The notes under the pieces were generated by a model. The model ran no database searches and had not been told where the DNA came from. It was given only the letters and a program-made list of their open reading frames with translations. The position numbers and the translations under genes are program-made. 64,000 nucleotides of DNA from Metallosphaera cuprina Ar-4 (GTDB lineage Archaea > Thermoproteota > Thermoprotei_A > Sulfolobales > Sulfolobaceae): assembly GCF_000204925.1 (NCBI RefSeq), contig NC_015435.1, positions 1,776,349 to 1,840,348 of the forward strand, given 5' to 3'. Below are positions 50,379-60,062 of the stretch, piece after piece. Each line of letters begins with the position of its first letter. Position 1 is the first letter of the stretch.

Positions 50379-51023
50379 CTCCTTTTGAATCATCTCAAGC
50401 TGTCTCTGGAGCTCCTGCTCTATTTTTTTAGCGTCTTCATAAAGTTCTCTGGTGTCTATGTTAAAACCAATAATCTTGTTTATTACATCTACAGCTACAG
50501 CTGCTGCTCCTGGATCTAACCTTTCCCTATCAGCATAAGGTAATAGCACAGTAGCTGGTAAATCTTCGATCTCGGCATACACGGTGAAGAGAGCTAATGG
50601 ACCTACCATGATAAGCTGCTTATTCAGAGTTGGGTACTCTAATTCTATGCTACTCCTGCTAGTTCTCATCCACTTTAACGGATCATTAACGTCCTTGTAT
50701 CTCTTATCTAGACCTCCAACAAGTATCGAATCTCTTATCTGAACCCTCTTTAACCATTTAACCATTCCGTGAGTAAAATCACTCCATTCTCTTTGAAAGG
50801 GTAAGAGATGATTAAGCATTACTAGTACTTTGTATTCATCATCATAAAATAACTCGAACGGAGTAGCTACCCCGTAATCGTCTAGAAACGTCACATCCCT
50901 AAGATATTTGGTAAGCACGAATCCTATCCTCCTCATTTTCCTCATCAGCACTAGATGCCTGATTGAAAGATAACCTACTTCTCCTAAAGTCCTAAAACCT
51001 GAAATAAATTTAGAGTTTCTCAA
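50343..51023 (-). CDS. PAC2-family protein (proteasome-assembly-chaperone-like)
   Basis: A 226-aa protein with the PAC2 pattern: [31 protein letters not shown] and [20 protein letters not shown]. Related archaeal proteins are thought to aid proteasome assembly. Being in one operon with PAN supports this. The frame opens at TTG 51023, after an upstream stop; there is no ATG or GTG before the conserved part. The C-terminus is a predicted coiled coil. Confidence 0.75.
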   Translation of the reverse strand: MRNSKFISGFRTLGEVGYLSIRHLVLMRKMRRIGFVLTKYLRDVTFLDDYGVATPFELFYDDEYKVLVMLNHLLPFQREWSDFTHGMVKWLKRVQIRDSILVGGLDKRYKDVNDPLKWMRTSRSSIELEYPTLNKQLIMVGPLALFTVYAEIEDLPATVLLPYADRERLDPGAAAVAVDVINKIIGFNIDTRELYEDAKKIEQELQRQLEMIQKELSKSGVDRHYM

Positions 51024-51049
51024 CTCGTCTTCTGTAATATTCTTTAAGA

Positions 51050-51571
51050 CTACTTTCGTATCCTACACCTCTCCTTTACTGTTACAGCTACCCCCCTTTT
51101 ATATTCCATCACTTCCTCGCCAGATAGCCTCATCTTACCTACCGCTATTAGCTCATCGCTATTATTTACAATGATGGCCTCATCACCTGCGCGTAAGTTC
51201 CTGTCCACATTTATAACGTGTTTGGCGAAAACGTTTCCCTCTTTCATTATTGCTTGTATAACCTCATCATTGACTGTAACTCTCAGCCTAGGTGGGTTAG
51301 AACATTTTTTTAATAGCTCTGCAGCAAAAACTGTAATAGAAAATAGTCCATCTTGAGGTCTTAGGACTAAGAAAAGCTTTCCGTCAAGAAGAACGTTTCT
51401 TATTCTCCACGTATTAACAGATCTTTGTATTGTAAAAGAGCTCTCGGAATTGAACAGACAGGGAGCTGTACCTATACCAAACTGATAATCCGCAATGGAT
51501 CTGAGGACGTCTAAGTAGGGTGATGCCTCCTCTGGGTCAGTTACGAATTGTCTTAGTTTACGCTCTCTCAT
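51050..51571 (-). CDS. PUA-domain RNA-binding protein (split ArcTGT partner)
   Basis: A 173-aa protein: an N-terminal domain similar to the C2 region of archaeosine TGT ([20 protein letters not shown]) and a PUA domain from about residue 95 ([40 protein letters not shown]). In crenarchaea the C2-PUA part of ArcTGT is often a separate gene, which fits the PUA-less tgtA at 48879. It overlaps PAN by four bases. Confidence 0.78.
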   Translation of the reverse strand: MRERKLRQFVTDPEEASPYLDVLRSIADYQFGIGTAPCLFNSESSFTIQRSVNTWRIRNVLLDGKLFLVLRPQDGLFSITVFAAELLKKCSNPPRLRVTVNDEVIQAIMKEGNVFAKHVINVDRNLRAGDEAIIVNNSDELIAVGKMRLSGEEVMEYKRGVAVTVKERCRIRK

Positions 51572-52749
51572 ACATACTTCTCTCCCCTGTCTATTACATC
51601 TCTACTTAACTTTTTGCTTCTCAGTCTCTCTATAGCTTTCCTAAAATGCGACATTGTTATGGTCTTGCTCTCCTCCCTTATTGCTATGTAACCCGCTTCT
51701 GTACATAGATTCTTAATATCCGCACCGCTTAAACCATCGGTAAGTAAAGCTAACTCGTTCACTTTAACTGAATCATCGATCTTCATCCTCTGAAGGTAAA
51801 TCCTAAAGATCTGCTCTCTTCCATTTACGTCAGGAAGAGGTATCTCTATTAGCCTATCAAACCTACCTGGTCTCAATAACGCAGGATCAAGGATGTCGAC
51901 CCTATTGGTTGCAGCAATTATTTTTACGTTGTCTAAAGGTTGAAATCCATCAATCTCAGCTAATAGTTGCATTAGAGTTCTCTGTACTTCCCTTTCACCG
52001 CTAGTACCCAAATCGATTCTTTTAGCTCCTATTGCGTCTATCTCGTCTATAAAGACTATCGATGGGGCCTTCTTTCTAGCGAGTTCAAAGAGATCTCTAA
52101 CTACTCTAGCTCCCTCTCCAACGAACTTCTGCGCAAACTCGGAAGCTACAACATGTATGAACGCGGCTTTACTTTCAGTAGCTACAGCCTTAGCTAACAT
52201 GGTCTTTCCTGTACCAGGAGGTCCGTAAAGAAGCACTCCCTTAGGAGGAATTATCCCTAGGTCTTTAAATAGTTCTGGCCTCTTTAAAGGAAGCTCAACT
52301 ACCTCTTTTATCTCCTGAATCTGTTGTTCTAGCCCTCCAATATCTTGATATCTAACGTTAGGTTTCTCAACAACCTCCATAGATCTAACTAATGGATCCT
52401 CTCTATCTCTCAACACTTCCACTACTGCGGACCCTCTCTGATTTAGGGCCACGTACTTTCCTACCTTAATTGCACTGATATCAACGTTATCTGATACATT
52501 AACAACCAAATTAGGCCCTGAAGTGCTTTTTACTATTACTCTACCATCCTCTAATATATCAAGTACTACTGCTTCTATGAGCGGAGGACTTAATAATTTC
52601 TCCATTTCAGATTTGTAATAATTTAATTCTTTTCTAAGGCTCTCGGCCTCAATTTGCATCGCCCTGATTTTCTCCTCCAGGATCCTTATAGCGTGCTCGT
52701 CATTTACAGAAGCATCCTTTGATAAATCTAACTCATCGGACAAGCTCAA
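51568..52749 (-). CDS. pan: Proteasome-activating nucleotidase PAN
   Basis: Hexameric AAA+ unfoldase that feeds the 20S proteasome. 393 aa: N-terminal coiled coil (about 18-52), OB domain, Walker [10 protein letters not shown], Walker [12 protein letters not shown], second region of homology [19 protein letters not shown]. The extreme C-terminus GEKYV keeps the penultimate Tyr of the HbYX motif but has Lys where a hydrophobic residue is usual. It is divergent from MBF1. Confidence 0.95.
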   Translation of the reverse strand: MSLSDELDLSKDASVNDEHAIRILEEKIRAMQIEAESLRKELNYYKSEMEKLLSPPLIEAVVLDILEDGRVIVKSTSGPNLVVNVSDNVDISAIKVGKYVALNQRGSAVVEVLRDREDPLVRSMEVVEKPNVRYQDIGGLEQQIQEIKEVVELPLKRPELFKDLGIIPPKGVLLYGPPGTGKTMLAKAVATESKAAFIHVVASEFAQKFVGEGARVVRDLFELARKKAPSIVFIDEIDAIGAKRIDLGTSGEREVQRTLMQLLAEIDGFQPLDNVKIIAATNRVDILDPALLRPGRFDRLIEIPLPDVNGREQIFRIYLQRMKIDDSVKVNELALLTDGLSGADIKNLCTEAGYIAIREESKTITMSHFRKAIERLRSKKLSRDVIDRGEKYV

Positions 52750-52813
52750 TCATATAAGAATTTGGTTAAGTTAGACTAAAAATGTTTATCGCCATCTATT
52801 ATATATGGTACCC

Positions 52814-53302
52814 ATGAAAAACGATGCAGTAACATACTGCGAAATATGTGGTTCCGAGATTGAAGGACAGGGTTATCATGTGAAAATAGAAGGTAGTCCC
52901 ATGATAATTTGCAGAAGATGTTACGAGAAAAATAAGAAACATTTAGTCATGATTCCAAAGGAAACGAAGCAAGTTCAAACTAGGCCGAAGACGATAGTAA
53001 AACGTGATGAGGTAGAGCTAGACATAGACGAGAATTACCCTAAGATAATAAGAGAGGGAAGAGAAAGAATGCATTTGTCAACTAATGAGTTAGCGGAGAA
53101 AATGAAGGTCAAGGAAAACATAATAAAAAGAATTGAACTAGGAAAGCTAAAACCAACTATAAGTGAGGCAAGAGTCATTGAGAGGATATTGGGTGTAAAA
53201 CTCGTTGTAGAAGTTTCTTCAGGCAAAAAAGAAACTTCAGAATCAGACTCTCAAACCTTAACTTTGGGAGACATTATAAAAATAAGAGAGGGGAGGAAGT
53301 GA
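52814..53302 (+). CDS. mbf1: Multiprotein bridging factor 1 (aMBF1)
   Basis: Archaeal MBF1 of about 162 aa. The N-terminal zinc ribbon is CEICG with CRRC; the C-terminal HTH_XRE is [20 protein letters not shown]. In archaea it binds the small ribosomal subunit. ATG 52814 lies about 26 bp from a TATA-like TGTTTATC; an ATG at 52805 is in frame. It overlaps hflX by four bases. Confidence 0.9.
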   Translation: MKNDAVTYCEICGSEIEGQGYHVKIEGSPMIICRRCYEKNKKHLVMIPKETKQVQTRPKTIVKRDEVELDIDENYPKIIREGRERMHLSTNELAEKMKVKENIIKRIELGKLKPTISEARVIERILGVKLVVEVSSGKKETSESDSQTLTLGDIIKIREGRK

Positions 53303-54351
53303 AGGCTGTCCTATTCGCTCCTGATGAGTTGGTGGAAGAAGCTCTAACTCTTACCGAGACTGCCGGTTACTCAGTTACACTAACTTATCCTCTTCCATCA
53401 AAGCCCAATAGACTGTTCTACATTTCTCAAGAGAAGGTTAAGCTCTTAAAGGAGAAGGATATAGAGACAATAGTTATATTCGATCTACTTTCTCCAAGGC
53501 ACTTTATTAATTTGAATAGATCGCTTGAAAATAAGAAAATACTAGATAAGCTTTTCCTCTTATTGGAAATATTTGCCCTACACGCTGGCTCAAAGGAAGC
53601 AAAACTTCAGATAGAGTTAGCCAGGCTAAAATATGAGCTTCCAATACTAAAGGATGTATACAGCAAGACCAAGAAGTCAGAACAACAAGGGCCTTTGGGC
53701 GCCGGCACTTACGGTGTGGAATCAATTCTCAGGCTTTATAATAGGAAAATCTCAAAAATTACTAGAGAGTTAGAAAGTCTAAAAAAATTTAGAGAGGATC
53801 AGATGAAGAGCAGAGAAAGGGATATACCATACGTCGCTATTACTGGTTATACTAACGCCGGTAAAACTTCGATCTTTAATGTGATGACAGGTTTAAATCA
53901 GGCTACGGATCAGTCTATGTTCACCACAACAGCCCCGAAGAGATACGCTATAAAACGAAACTCTAAGAAATTGATGCTTGTGGATACTGTAGGATTTATT
54001 AGAAGTATCCCACCTCAAATCATAGACACGTTTTTTGTTACATTATCAGAGATAAAATATGCGGATCTATTGTTACTGGTTGTAGACATTTCCCTAGACG
54101 ATTCGATTCTTATTGAGATTACTAGATCGTCTTTTGAGATACTTAGAGAACTCGGAATAACAGGAAAACCTATTATTATTGTTGGCAATAAGGCCGACTT
54201 GCTAAACGGCAATGTTGCTAACAAACTAGAAACAGTAAGGCTACTAAGCGAGGGATTGTACGCTCCAATTATGGACTGCGTCCCAGTTTCAGCTAAAAAT
54301 GGCCTCAATATAGAACTATTGAGGGATAAAATATTCTCCCTAGTCAACTAA
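53299..54351 (+). CDS. hflX: HflX-type GTPase
   Basis: Ribosome-associated GTPase (350 aa). The HflX N-terminal domain includes [28 protein letters not shown] and the Gly-rich GPLGAGTYG; the G domain has GYTNAGKTS (about 188), [23 protein letters not shown] and NKAD. It starts at GTG overlapping mbf1 and its stop lies within the start region of trm56. Confidence 0.92.
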   Translation: MKAVLFAPDELVEEALTLTETAGYSVTLTYPLPSKPNRLFYISQEKVKLLKEKDIETIVIFDLLSPRHFINLNRSLENKKILDKLFLLLEIFALHAGSKEAKLQIELARLKYELPILKDVYSKTKKSEQQGPLGAGTYGVESILRLYNRKISKITRELESLKKFREDQMKSRERDIPYVAITGYTNAGKTSIFNVMTGLNQATDQSMFTTTAPKRYAIKRNSKKLMLVDTVGFIRSIPPQIIDTFFVTLSEIKYADLLLLVVDISLDDSILIEITRSSFEILRELGITGKPIIIVGNKADLLNGNVANKLETVRLLSEGLYAPIMDCVPVSAKNGLNIELLRDKIFSLVN

Positions 54352-54875
54352 AGAACGTATATGTCTTAAGATTAGGTCACAGGCCTTTAAGAGATAAGAG
54401 AGTAACAACCCACGTTGCGCTCGTAGCAAGGGCCTTCGGGGCTAGAGGAATCTATATCGAAGGAGACGACCTAAAAGTAGTAGATAAAATAAGATCTACC
54501 ATAGGCAAGTGGGGCGGAAACTATTTCACTATAGATATTACATCTGAGCCTAAAAAAATTGTCAGTGAGTGGAAGAAAGACGGAGGTAAAGTAGTTCATC
54601 TAACCATGTATGGGATCAACGTACCTGAAATAATAGATAACATACGACAATTGGACAATATTCTAGTTATAGTTGGAGCGGAGAAGGTGGAGGGATGGTA
54701 CTATCATATAGCTGACTTTAACGTAGCGATATCTAACCAACCACACTCAGAGGTGGCGTCCTTAGCTATTTTTCTTGACAGGCTATATAAGGGAGAACAA
54801 CTAAATCTTATTTTTGGGGATAGTAAAATTTCCGTTATTCCCACAAATGGAGGAAAGAGGGTGATTCATAAATGA
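54333..54875 (+). CDS. trm56: tRNA (cytidine-56) 2'-O-methyltransferase Trm56, non-canonical start
   Basis: SPOUT enzyme methylating C56 of the T loop. The frame reads [36 protein letters not shown] and later [16 protein letters not shown], all typical Trm56. The in-frame stop at 54327-54329 leaves no ATG, GTG or TTG before the conserved start; the first ATG (54606) would remove half the protein. An ATT at 54333 has TGAGGGAT five bases upstream, close to the full SD, giving 180 aa, the family length. Start by ATT is inferred. The 5' end overlaps hflX by 19 bp. Confidence 0.8.
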   Translation: MLPSQLKNVYVLRLGHRPLRDKRVTTHVALVARAFGARGIYIEGDDLKVVDKIRSTIGKWGGNYFTIDITSEPKKIVSEWKKDGGKVVHLTMYGINVPEIIDNIRQLDNILVIVGAEKVEGWYYHIADFNVAISNQPHSEVASLAIFLDRLYKGEQLNLIFGDSKISVIPTNGGKRVIHK

Positions 54876-55405
54876 CGTCAGATAACGTAGATCAGCTCAT
54901 GAAAGACATTGCAAGAGAGCTGCTAGGAGATGAAGTCATCGACGTTCTATCCTTCCTCTTAGAAAATAGAGCTGAGCTAACTGATGAAGATATGGCTAAC
55001 AAACTTAACGTAAAAGTTAATGAGATAAGGAAAAAACTTTACGCTCTTTCGGAACACGGGTTAGTCAGCTATAGAAGGACTAGAGATAAGGAGACCGGAT
55101 GGTACGTGTACTATTGGAAAGCTAATATAGACCAGATTAATGAGTTACTTCTCTCTAGAAAGAGAGAGATCCTAAATAAGTTAAGGGCCAGACTAGAGTA
55201 TGAGACAAACAATGAGTTTTATATTTGTCCTGATGACAAAACTAAGTACACATTTGAGGAAGCTTTTGAGAACGAGTTTAAATGCCCAAAATGTGGAGTT
55301 CAATTAATTTATTATGATTCAGCTAAGATGCGAGAATTCTTAGAACGAAAAATCAGAGAAATAGAGGAGGAGATTTCAAGGGAGACAAAAATTGGAAGCT
55401 CCTAA
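54872..55405 (+). CDS. tfe: Transcription factor E, alpha subunit
   Basis: Archaeal TFE-alpha (177 aa), which helps open the promoter. Winged helix in the first 90 residues ([20 protein letters not shown]), then a zinc ribbon ([20 protein letters not shown] with CPKCG), and a C-terminal charged helix. It overlaps trm56 by four bases and the next gene by 14. Confidence 0.93.
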   Translation: MTSDNVDQLMKDIARELLGDEVIDVLSFLLENRAELTDEDMANKLNVKVNEIRKKLYALSEHGLVSYRRTRDKETGWYVYYWKANIDQINELLLSRKREILNKLRARLEYETNNEFYICPDDKTKYTFEEAFENEFKCPKCGVQLIYYDSAKMREFLERKIREIEEEISRETKIGSS

Positions 55406-56357
55406 GGTAGTGGACCTTTTCTCTGGAGCTGGTGGTTTCGCTAAGGGGTTTAAACTTCAAGGATTTGAGATAAGCCTTGCCATAGATTTAAACCATGCTG
55501 CTGCTAGAACTTATTCTAGCAATTTCCCCACAGCCACAGTACTAGAAGAGGATATTAGAAACGTAACAGGAAAAGATATAATAGGTTTGATAGGTTCAAG
55601 ACCCGACGTCGTCATTGGAAGTCCTCCCTGTGAACCTTTCACAGGAGCTAACCCTTTAAGAATGAATAACCCGGTGGAAAGACTTTACGTGGATGAACGT
55701 GGGACATTAACCCTGGAGTTCATCAGGTTGGTTGGAGAACTGAGACCTAGAATATTTATAATGGAAAACGTTCCTTCAATAATAGAGACAAAAGAATTGA
55801 AAGAGGCTATAATAAATGAGTTCAGAAGAGTTGGCTATGAACCAATCTTTAATCTCCTTCGTGCCGAAAATTATGGAAATCCGTCCAAAAGAACCAGGAT
55901 CTTTATCTCCAATGTAAAGCTAGAATTAAAGACATCGCCTAAAAAAACTGTGTGGGAGGCAATATATGACCTGGAGGATAGATTTGATGTCCCTAATCAT
56001 GAACCGATAGAGCCAAATGAGATGAAGACCGTAAGGATGAGTTCCCTAGATTATGGAGACTATTTGACAATGTTCAGAGGTCACAAGAGAGAAATCCCTC
56101 TATACATTAGACTAGATCCTTTTGAAGTAGCGCCCACGGTTCTCGGAAATTCAAAATTTGTTCATCCGTTTCATCCAAGATATCTCACAGTGAGAGAGCA
56201 GGCTAGACTAATGAGCTATCCGGACTCTCACGTCTTCTACGGTAGTAAGGAAGAGCAATATAACCAAGTTGGAGAAGCCGTACCAGTAGTCTTATCAACA
56301 AGAATAGCCTCGAATATATTTGGTGCTTTAATTGGAAATAGTAGTCGGATTGCATAA
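55392..56357 (+). CDS. C5-cytosine methyltransferase homolog
   Basis: DNA (cytosine-5) methyltransferase fold, 321 aa from TTG 55392. Motif [14 protein letters not shown], motif [15 protein letters not shown] with the catalytic Cys, motif VI IMENVPS, motif VIII KRTRIF, and motif X NQVGEAVP are all present. Glu follows the catalytic Cys instead of the usual Gln. No restriction enzyme is nearby; it is embedded in a TFE-Trm56-DUF2122 operon, so a housekeeping or RNA target deserves thought. Confidence 0.85.
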   Translation: MEAPKVVDLFSGAGGFAKGFKLQGFEISLAIDLNHAAARTYSSNFPTATVLEEDIRNVTGKDIIGLIGSRPDVVIGSPPCEPFTGANPLRMNNPVERLYVDERGTLTLEFIRLVGELRPRIFIMENVPSIIETKELKEAIINEFRRVGYEPIFNLLRAENYGNPSKRTRIFISNVKLELKTSPKKTVWEAIYDLEDRFDVPNHEPIEPNEMKTVRMSSLDYGDYLTMFRGHKREIPLYIRLDPFEVAPTVLGNSKFVHPFHPRYLTVREQARLMSYPDSHVFYGSKEEQYNQVGEAVPVVLSTRIASNIFGALIGNSSRIA

Positions 56358-56775
56358 TGTTACGAGTTCTCAGAGACTTTTAGACTTTGCAAAGTTGGCT
56401 TTTAGCTTAAACATTAAGAAACTTTTAATAACAAAGGTTGGAGGTACTGCAGCTCAGGCTGGAATTCCCGACGTAGGAAGATTAGCTCTAAAGTATAATA
56501 AATCTCTTATAATTCTTCCAGATCTTAAAGACGCCGTTGAGCTATTTAGTCCCAGTAAGATATATTTATTTTCTCCATATGCTGAAAAAGAAATAGAACC
56601 AGGATCTATTCAGGAAAACTCGATACTGATTTTCCCTGGGATTGAGAATGGGTTTACCAAGATTGAACAATCTCTAGGAGAACACGTAACCTTAAGATCA
56701 ATGAAAATAGATGTTGGTCCCATTCCTTATGCTAGTGCAATTCTTTACTGCAGTATAAATGGAATTAAGGCATAA
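56332..56775 (+). CDS. DUF2122 (RecB-like annotated) archaeal protein
   Basis: A 147-aa archaeal protein: [52 protein letters not shown]. This matches the archaeal family often annotated as a RecB-family nuclease (DUF2122), but I see no nuclease motif; the pattern looks closer to a SPOUT-like alpha/beta fold. It overlaps the methyltransferase gene by 26 bp. Confidence 0.65.
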   Translation: MEIVVGLHNVTSSQRLLDFAKLAFSLNIKKLLITKVGGTAAQAGIPDVGRLALKYNKSLIILPDLKDAVELFSPSKIYLFSPYAEKEIEPGSIQENSILIFPGIENGFTKIEQSLGEHVTLRSMKIDVGPIPYASAILYCSINGIKA

Positions 56776-56840
56776 ATAATATTTTATAATGCACATTGAT
56801 TTATTAATAAATCGCTAATAACCTTTCAGGCGATTCTGAT

Positions 56841-56856
56841 ACAAGTTTTGACTTGT
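56841..56856. repeat. Short hairpin between DUF2122 and tRNA-Val
   Basis: ACAAGT TTTG ACTTGT, a perfect 6-bp stem with a 4-base loop, 66 bp after the DUF2122 stop. The function is unknown; there is no T tract after it. Confidence 0.35.
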
Positions 56857-56918
56857 CATGATCTTAGAAACAAATTAATAACCCCTAACTTATAATCAAA
56901 CCTGTAAGAAAAGTAAGG

Positions 56919-56996
<78 letters not shown>

Positions 56997-57575
56997 TTAA
57001 ATTGTTCAAAAACTATATTAATGAGAAAAGTTAACAAAGATAAGGTCTTTTCTCTATATACTATAACAGATTCGCTATCGTGAACTTTAGCTAAACCTAG
57101 AACTGTTCTGAAATTGTTTTATTAATTATAACGAAGTAATATTAAATGTTTTTATTTGAAAAACATAAAAATTAAAAACTAAACGCTAGACGAAACTACA
57201 GATACGAAGTGGAATCGAGGACATCGTATTCAAATACCGTCATAGACAACTTAAATAATAATAAAGAATTTTCAGAAAAAGATTTTAACAATTTCATAGT
57301 CTAGAAGAGCTAATTATTGAAGACTTGTTGCTTTACCTTTGACCTACTCTAACCTGTTTCAAATCAGAAGCTGATATTGAAGCTATGACGAATGACCTGG
57401 AAAAGAGAGACATAAGTAACAAATCTACATCTTTGTTTTGCTTTGCTAAGTACAACAAAAATTTCTATTTTTACAGATTGAGGTAAGATTAAGAAACATC
57501 CGATAAAAGCTAAAGTGCTCATTAGACGATATGAAGAGTTGGACCGAAATTTATCAATCCGTTTTAACTATTTTA
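56997..57575. other. Intergenic region between tRNA-Val and tRNA-Arg
   Basis: AT-rich, no supported gene. A 33-codon plus-strand frame from ATG 57385 (MTNDLEKRDISNKSTSLFCF ...) has coding-like composition but no recognised domain or SD; it may be a remnant. Confidence 0.35.
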
Positions 57576-57650
57576 CGGACCCGCCGGGATTCGAACCCGG
57601 GACCTAAGGCTCCGAAGGCCTTCGCTCTATCCTGGCTGAGCTACGGGTCC
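57576..57650 (-). tRNA. tRNA-Arg (TCG)
   Basis: Minus-strand cloverleaf: acceptor GGACCCG/CGGGTCC with discriminator G, anticodon stem AAGGC/GCCTT around CTTCGGA (anticodon TCG), T arm CCCGGGTTCGAATCCCGG. No intron. Confidence 0.94.
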
Positions 57651-57689
57651 CTCATAATGTTTATTTAAAGGGCTATTTAATTTAGATCT

Positions 57690-58421
57690 ATGTATGATAC
57701 AAAAAAGGCCTTAGCTGAATACGTCTTACCTATGCTACGAGACAAGAAAATAATCGGATTGGGCACTGGAAAGACCGTGAGAAAATTAGTAGAAGTTTTA
57801 CAAAACGCTAATCTGTTACATAATAAGATAATTATTACTAGTTCTGTAGATACAGATCTTTTAGTTTCTAGATATACTCAGAACGTCCTATCTCCGTTGA
57901 CTGGAGCTATACCAGAAATTTACATTGATAGTTTTGATTTCTTTCTGAACTCGGGAGATGAAAAGATTTTAGTAAAGGGTGGTGGAGGAGCTCTTCTAAG
58001 AGAGAAGATACTCTCTTTCTTCTCAACTGAGAGGATCTTCATCGGAGAAAAGTCTAAGGTCATCTCAAAAAGGGACGTACTAGTCCCTATTGAGATAGCA
58101 CCATTCGCGCTCTCATTTGTGGTTTCTAAGCTAAGGTCATCTGGCTTAAATCCGACCCTTAGAGAATCCAATGGAAAGATGGGGCCAATAGTAACCGATA
58201 ACGGAAACGTATTAGTTGATGTTTCAGTAGAAACCTCTAACCTTTGTGCCTTAGAAAGGGAAATAAAATCTATCCCTGGAGTGATAGAAACAGGTATATT
58301 TTGTGAGAAACTATATGACATGATAGTGATTGCTGACGAAGGTGGAACAATTGAGATATTCCAAAGGAGCAGAGAAAGCGGTCAAGGAAAGAAGAATAGC
58401 ACAACTTATTTTGCAAGATAA
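57690..58421 (+). CDS. rpiA: Ribose-5-phosphate isomerase A
   Basis: Interconverts ribose-5-phosphate and ribulose-5-phosphate, feeding nucleotide synthesis through the archaeal ribulose-monophosphate route. Motifs: IGLGTGKTVRKLVEVL (phosphate loop), the catalytic KGGGGALLREKI and GKMGPIVTDNGNVLVDVSVE. The 243 aa include a polar tail of about 20 residues that overlaps the next gene by 71 bp and is probably extra to the usual enzyme. Confidence 0.92.
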   Translation: MYDTKKALAEYVLPMLRDKKIIGLGTGKTVRKLVEVLQNANLLHNKIIITSSVDTDLLVSRYTQNVLSPLTGAIPEIYIDSFDFFLNSGDEKILVKGGGGALLREKILSFFSTERIFIGEKSKVISKRDVLVPIEIAPFALSFVVSKLRSSGLNPTLRESNGKMGPIVTDNGNVLVDVSVETSNLCALEREIKSIPGVIETGIFCEKLYDMIVIADEGGTIEIFQRSRESGQGKKNSTTYFAR

Positions 58422-58701
58422 CGGTTCCTATGTTTTCATTTTCTTAGCTAGAGAAAAGGGAGTACATAAAGATCATATAGTAGGACCAAATTTCTGCGAC
58501 TGCGAATCTTTTGTGTTCTCTAAACTCCTAGGTTATGACAGATTGTGCGTTCATGCACAAACTTATGAGCTAGCTTCTCAAAGAGAAGACTTCGTAAAGA
58601 TCATTGTTAAAAAACAGGAATATAAAGAAATCTTAAACGAGATTTTCACTTATGGAAAATCATTAAAACTGAGAAAGTTAATGAGATCCCGAAATGAGTG
58701 A
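58351..58701 (+). CDS. SWIM zinc-finger protein
   Basis: About 116 aa with a SWIM motif CDCESFVFSKLLGYDRLCVH (CxC...CxH). TTG 58351 has GGTG ahead of it; the frame opens at 58330. Small SWIM proteins occur across archaea and some eukaryotic ones (Sws1) act with Rad51 paralogs in recombination; whether this one does is inference. The C-terminal half is basic and helical. Confidence 0.72.
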   Translation: MRYSKGAEKAVKERRIAQLILQDNGSYVFIFLAREKGVHKDHIVGPNFCDCESFVFSKLLGYDRLCVHAQTYELASQREDFVKIIVKKQEYKEILNEIFTYGKSLKLRKLMRSRNE

Positions 58702-58858
58702 CTTATCATTAATCCAGGTAATACTTATAGCTTCTATAGTAGTTATCTTCGGAAGTGTTACGTACGTAACGTTTGAGGAAATATTAACCGGTGTAACAAG
58801 TAAGAAAGAGGCTGTAAAAATAGAAAAAAGAAGGAAGAGTGGCTCACATGGGAGGTAA
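58694..58858 (+). CDS. Small single-pass membrane protein upstream of elf1
   Basis: A 54-codon ORF missed by length cut-offs. It starts ATG 58694, overlapping the SWIM gene by 8 bp, and overlaps elf1 by 11 bp. One N-terminal transmembrane helix (LIQVILIASIVVIFGSVTYV) is followed by a cytosolic-looking basic tail ([18 protein letters not shown]). Tight overlaps on both sides argue that it is real. I do not recognise the family. Confidence 0.65.
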   Translation: MSDLSLIQVILIASIVVIFGSVTYVTFEEILTGVTSKKEAVKIEKRRKSGSHGR

Positions 58859-59180
58859 AAGGAAAAAAAGGACTAAGATCGTAAAAGTAAAGCCTAAATT
58901 ACCTAAGACTTTCGAATGTCCCCGTTGCGGTAAAATAGCTGTAACTATAAAATTTGACAAGAACCATGAAGGGCCTAAATCTGCGCATATTAAATGTGGT
59001 AGTTGTGGTCTAGAGACAGAGATTCACGACCTTCCACCCATTTACGATGAAGCTAACGCTTATGGAAGATTCCTAGACCTTTATCTTGAAGGGACGCTGG
59101 AAATAAAAGACAATAAGAGGAATAAAGACCATGAAAATGAAGGGGAAGACGAGAGCCTATCTTCAGAAACTAATCAATGA
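58848..59180 (+). CDS. elf1: Elf1-type transcription elongation factor
   Basis: Archaeal Elf1 homolog (110 aa). Basic N-terminus [20 protein letters not shown], then zinc ribbon CPRCG ... CGSCG with strand [20 protein letters not shown], and a charged disordered tail. ATG 58848 is the typical family start; a GTG three codons upstream is in frame. GGGP synthase overlaps its end by 50 bp. Confidence 0.85.
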   Translation: MGGKRKKRTKIVKVKPKLPKTFECPRCGKIAVTIKFDKNHEGPKSAHIKCGSCGLETEIHDLPPIYDEANAYGRFLDLYLEGTLEIKDNKRNKDHENEGEDESLSSETNQ

Positions 59181-59886
59181 AGGTTCTCCTATACATTTTT
59201 CTTTGATAGATCCAGATAAGGTATATGATATCAACTCCTTACAGAAGGTAGTCTTTAAGCTTTATAAGGCAGGTACCTCAGCCTTTCTAATAGGAGGTAC
59301 CTTAGGAGTTTCTAAGGAGAAAATGGATGGGATATTAAGTATTATCCAAGACCTAGAAATCCCTGCAATTATTTTCCCTAGTAATATAAATCTAATTTCG
59401 GAAAAGGCCGATGCTATCCTTTTTATGTCGTTACTTAATTCAGACGATCTATACTATGTAATAGGTGCTCAAGTTTCTGCATCAATAATCGTAAAACTGA
59501 GCGGATTGGAACCTATCCCTACAGGTTATCTGATAGTAGGGCACGGCGGCACGGCTGCACATATAGGTAGGGCCAGGGCTATACCCTATGACAATTCGGA
59601 ACTTGCGCTAGCTTATGCCTTAGCTGCTGAATATATGGGAATGAATTATCTTTATCTTGAGGCAGGATCAGGGGCTCCAGAGACTGTAAGACCGGAAATG
59701 GTAAAGGTCGTATCTAAAGGTTCTAACATTAACATCATTGTTGGTGGTGGCGTCAGATCTCCTGAAAAGGCTACAGAGTTGATTAAGGCAGGAGCTAAAG
59801 CTATAGTTACTGGAAATATTATTGAAAGTGATGTTGAGAAGGCAATAAAAATAATAGATGCTATTCAGAAGATATCCTTGATTTAA
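59131..59886 (+). CDS. Geranylgeranylglyceryl phosphate synthase
   Basis: First ether-bond-forming step of archaeal lipid synthesis, joining GGPP to glycerol-1-phosphate. TIM barrel of 251 aa: [44 protein letters not shown] and the phosphate site [20 protein letters not shown] with [12 protein letters not shown]. Start ATG 59131 or ATG 59137. Together with egsA (33115) this window holds two consecutive lipid-backbone steps. Confidence 0.94.
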   Translation: MKMKGKTRAYLQKLINEGSPIHFSLIDPDKVYDINSLQKVVFKLYKAGTSAFLIGGTLGVSKEKMDGILSIIQDLEIPAIIFPSNINLISEKADAILFMSLLNSDDLYYVIGAQVSASIIVKLSGLEPIPTGYLIVGHGGTAAHIGRARAIPYDNSELALAYALAAEYMGMNYLYLEAGSGAPETVRPEMVKVVSKGSNINIIVGGGVRSPEKATELIKAGAKAIVTGNIIESDVEKAIKIIDAIQKISLI

Positions 59887-59888
59887 CA

Positions 59889-60062
59889 ATGCCCACTTCC
59901 AAGAAGAAGAAAGAGAACGTACCTATGATGTCAATGGCAGGTCTAATTAGATATTATGAGGAAGAGCATGAGAAATACAAGATAGATCCTTTATACGTGA
60001 TAATAGGCAGTGTAGTTCTAGTTGCTTTGGTTGTAGCAATTACTAAAATTGTCCCACCGTAG
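59889..60062 (+). CDS. secG: Protein translocase subunit Sec61 beta (SecG)
   Basis: A 57-aa tail-anchored protein of the SecYEG/Sec61 channel. It has a basic N-terminus (MPTSKKKKENVP), the family signature MSMAGLIRYYEEEHEKYKID and one C-terminal transmembrane helix (LYVIIGSVVLVALVVAITKI). It starts two bases after the GGGP synthase stop and overlaps the next gene by 14 bp. Confidence 0.92.
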   Translation: MPTSKKKKENVPMMSMAGLIRYYEEEHEKYKIDPLYVIIGSVVLVALVVAITKIVPP

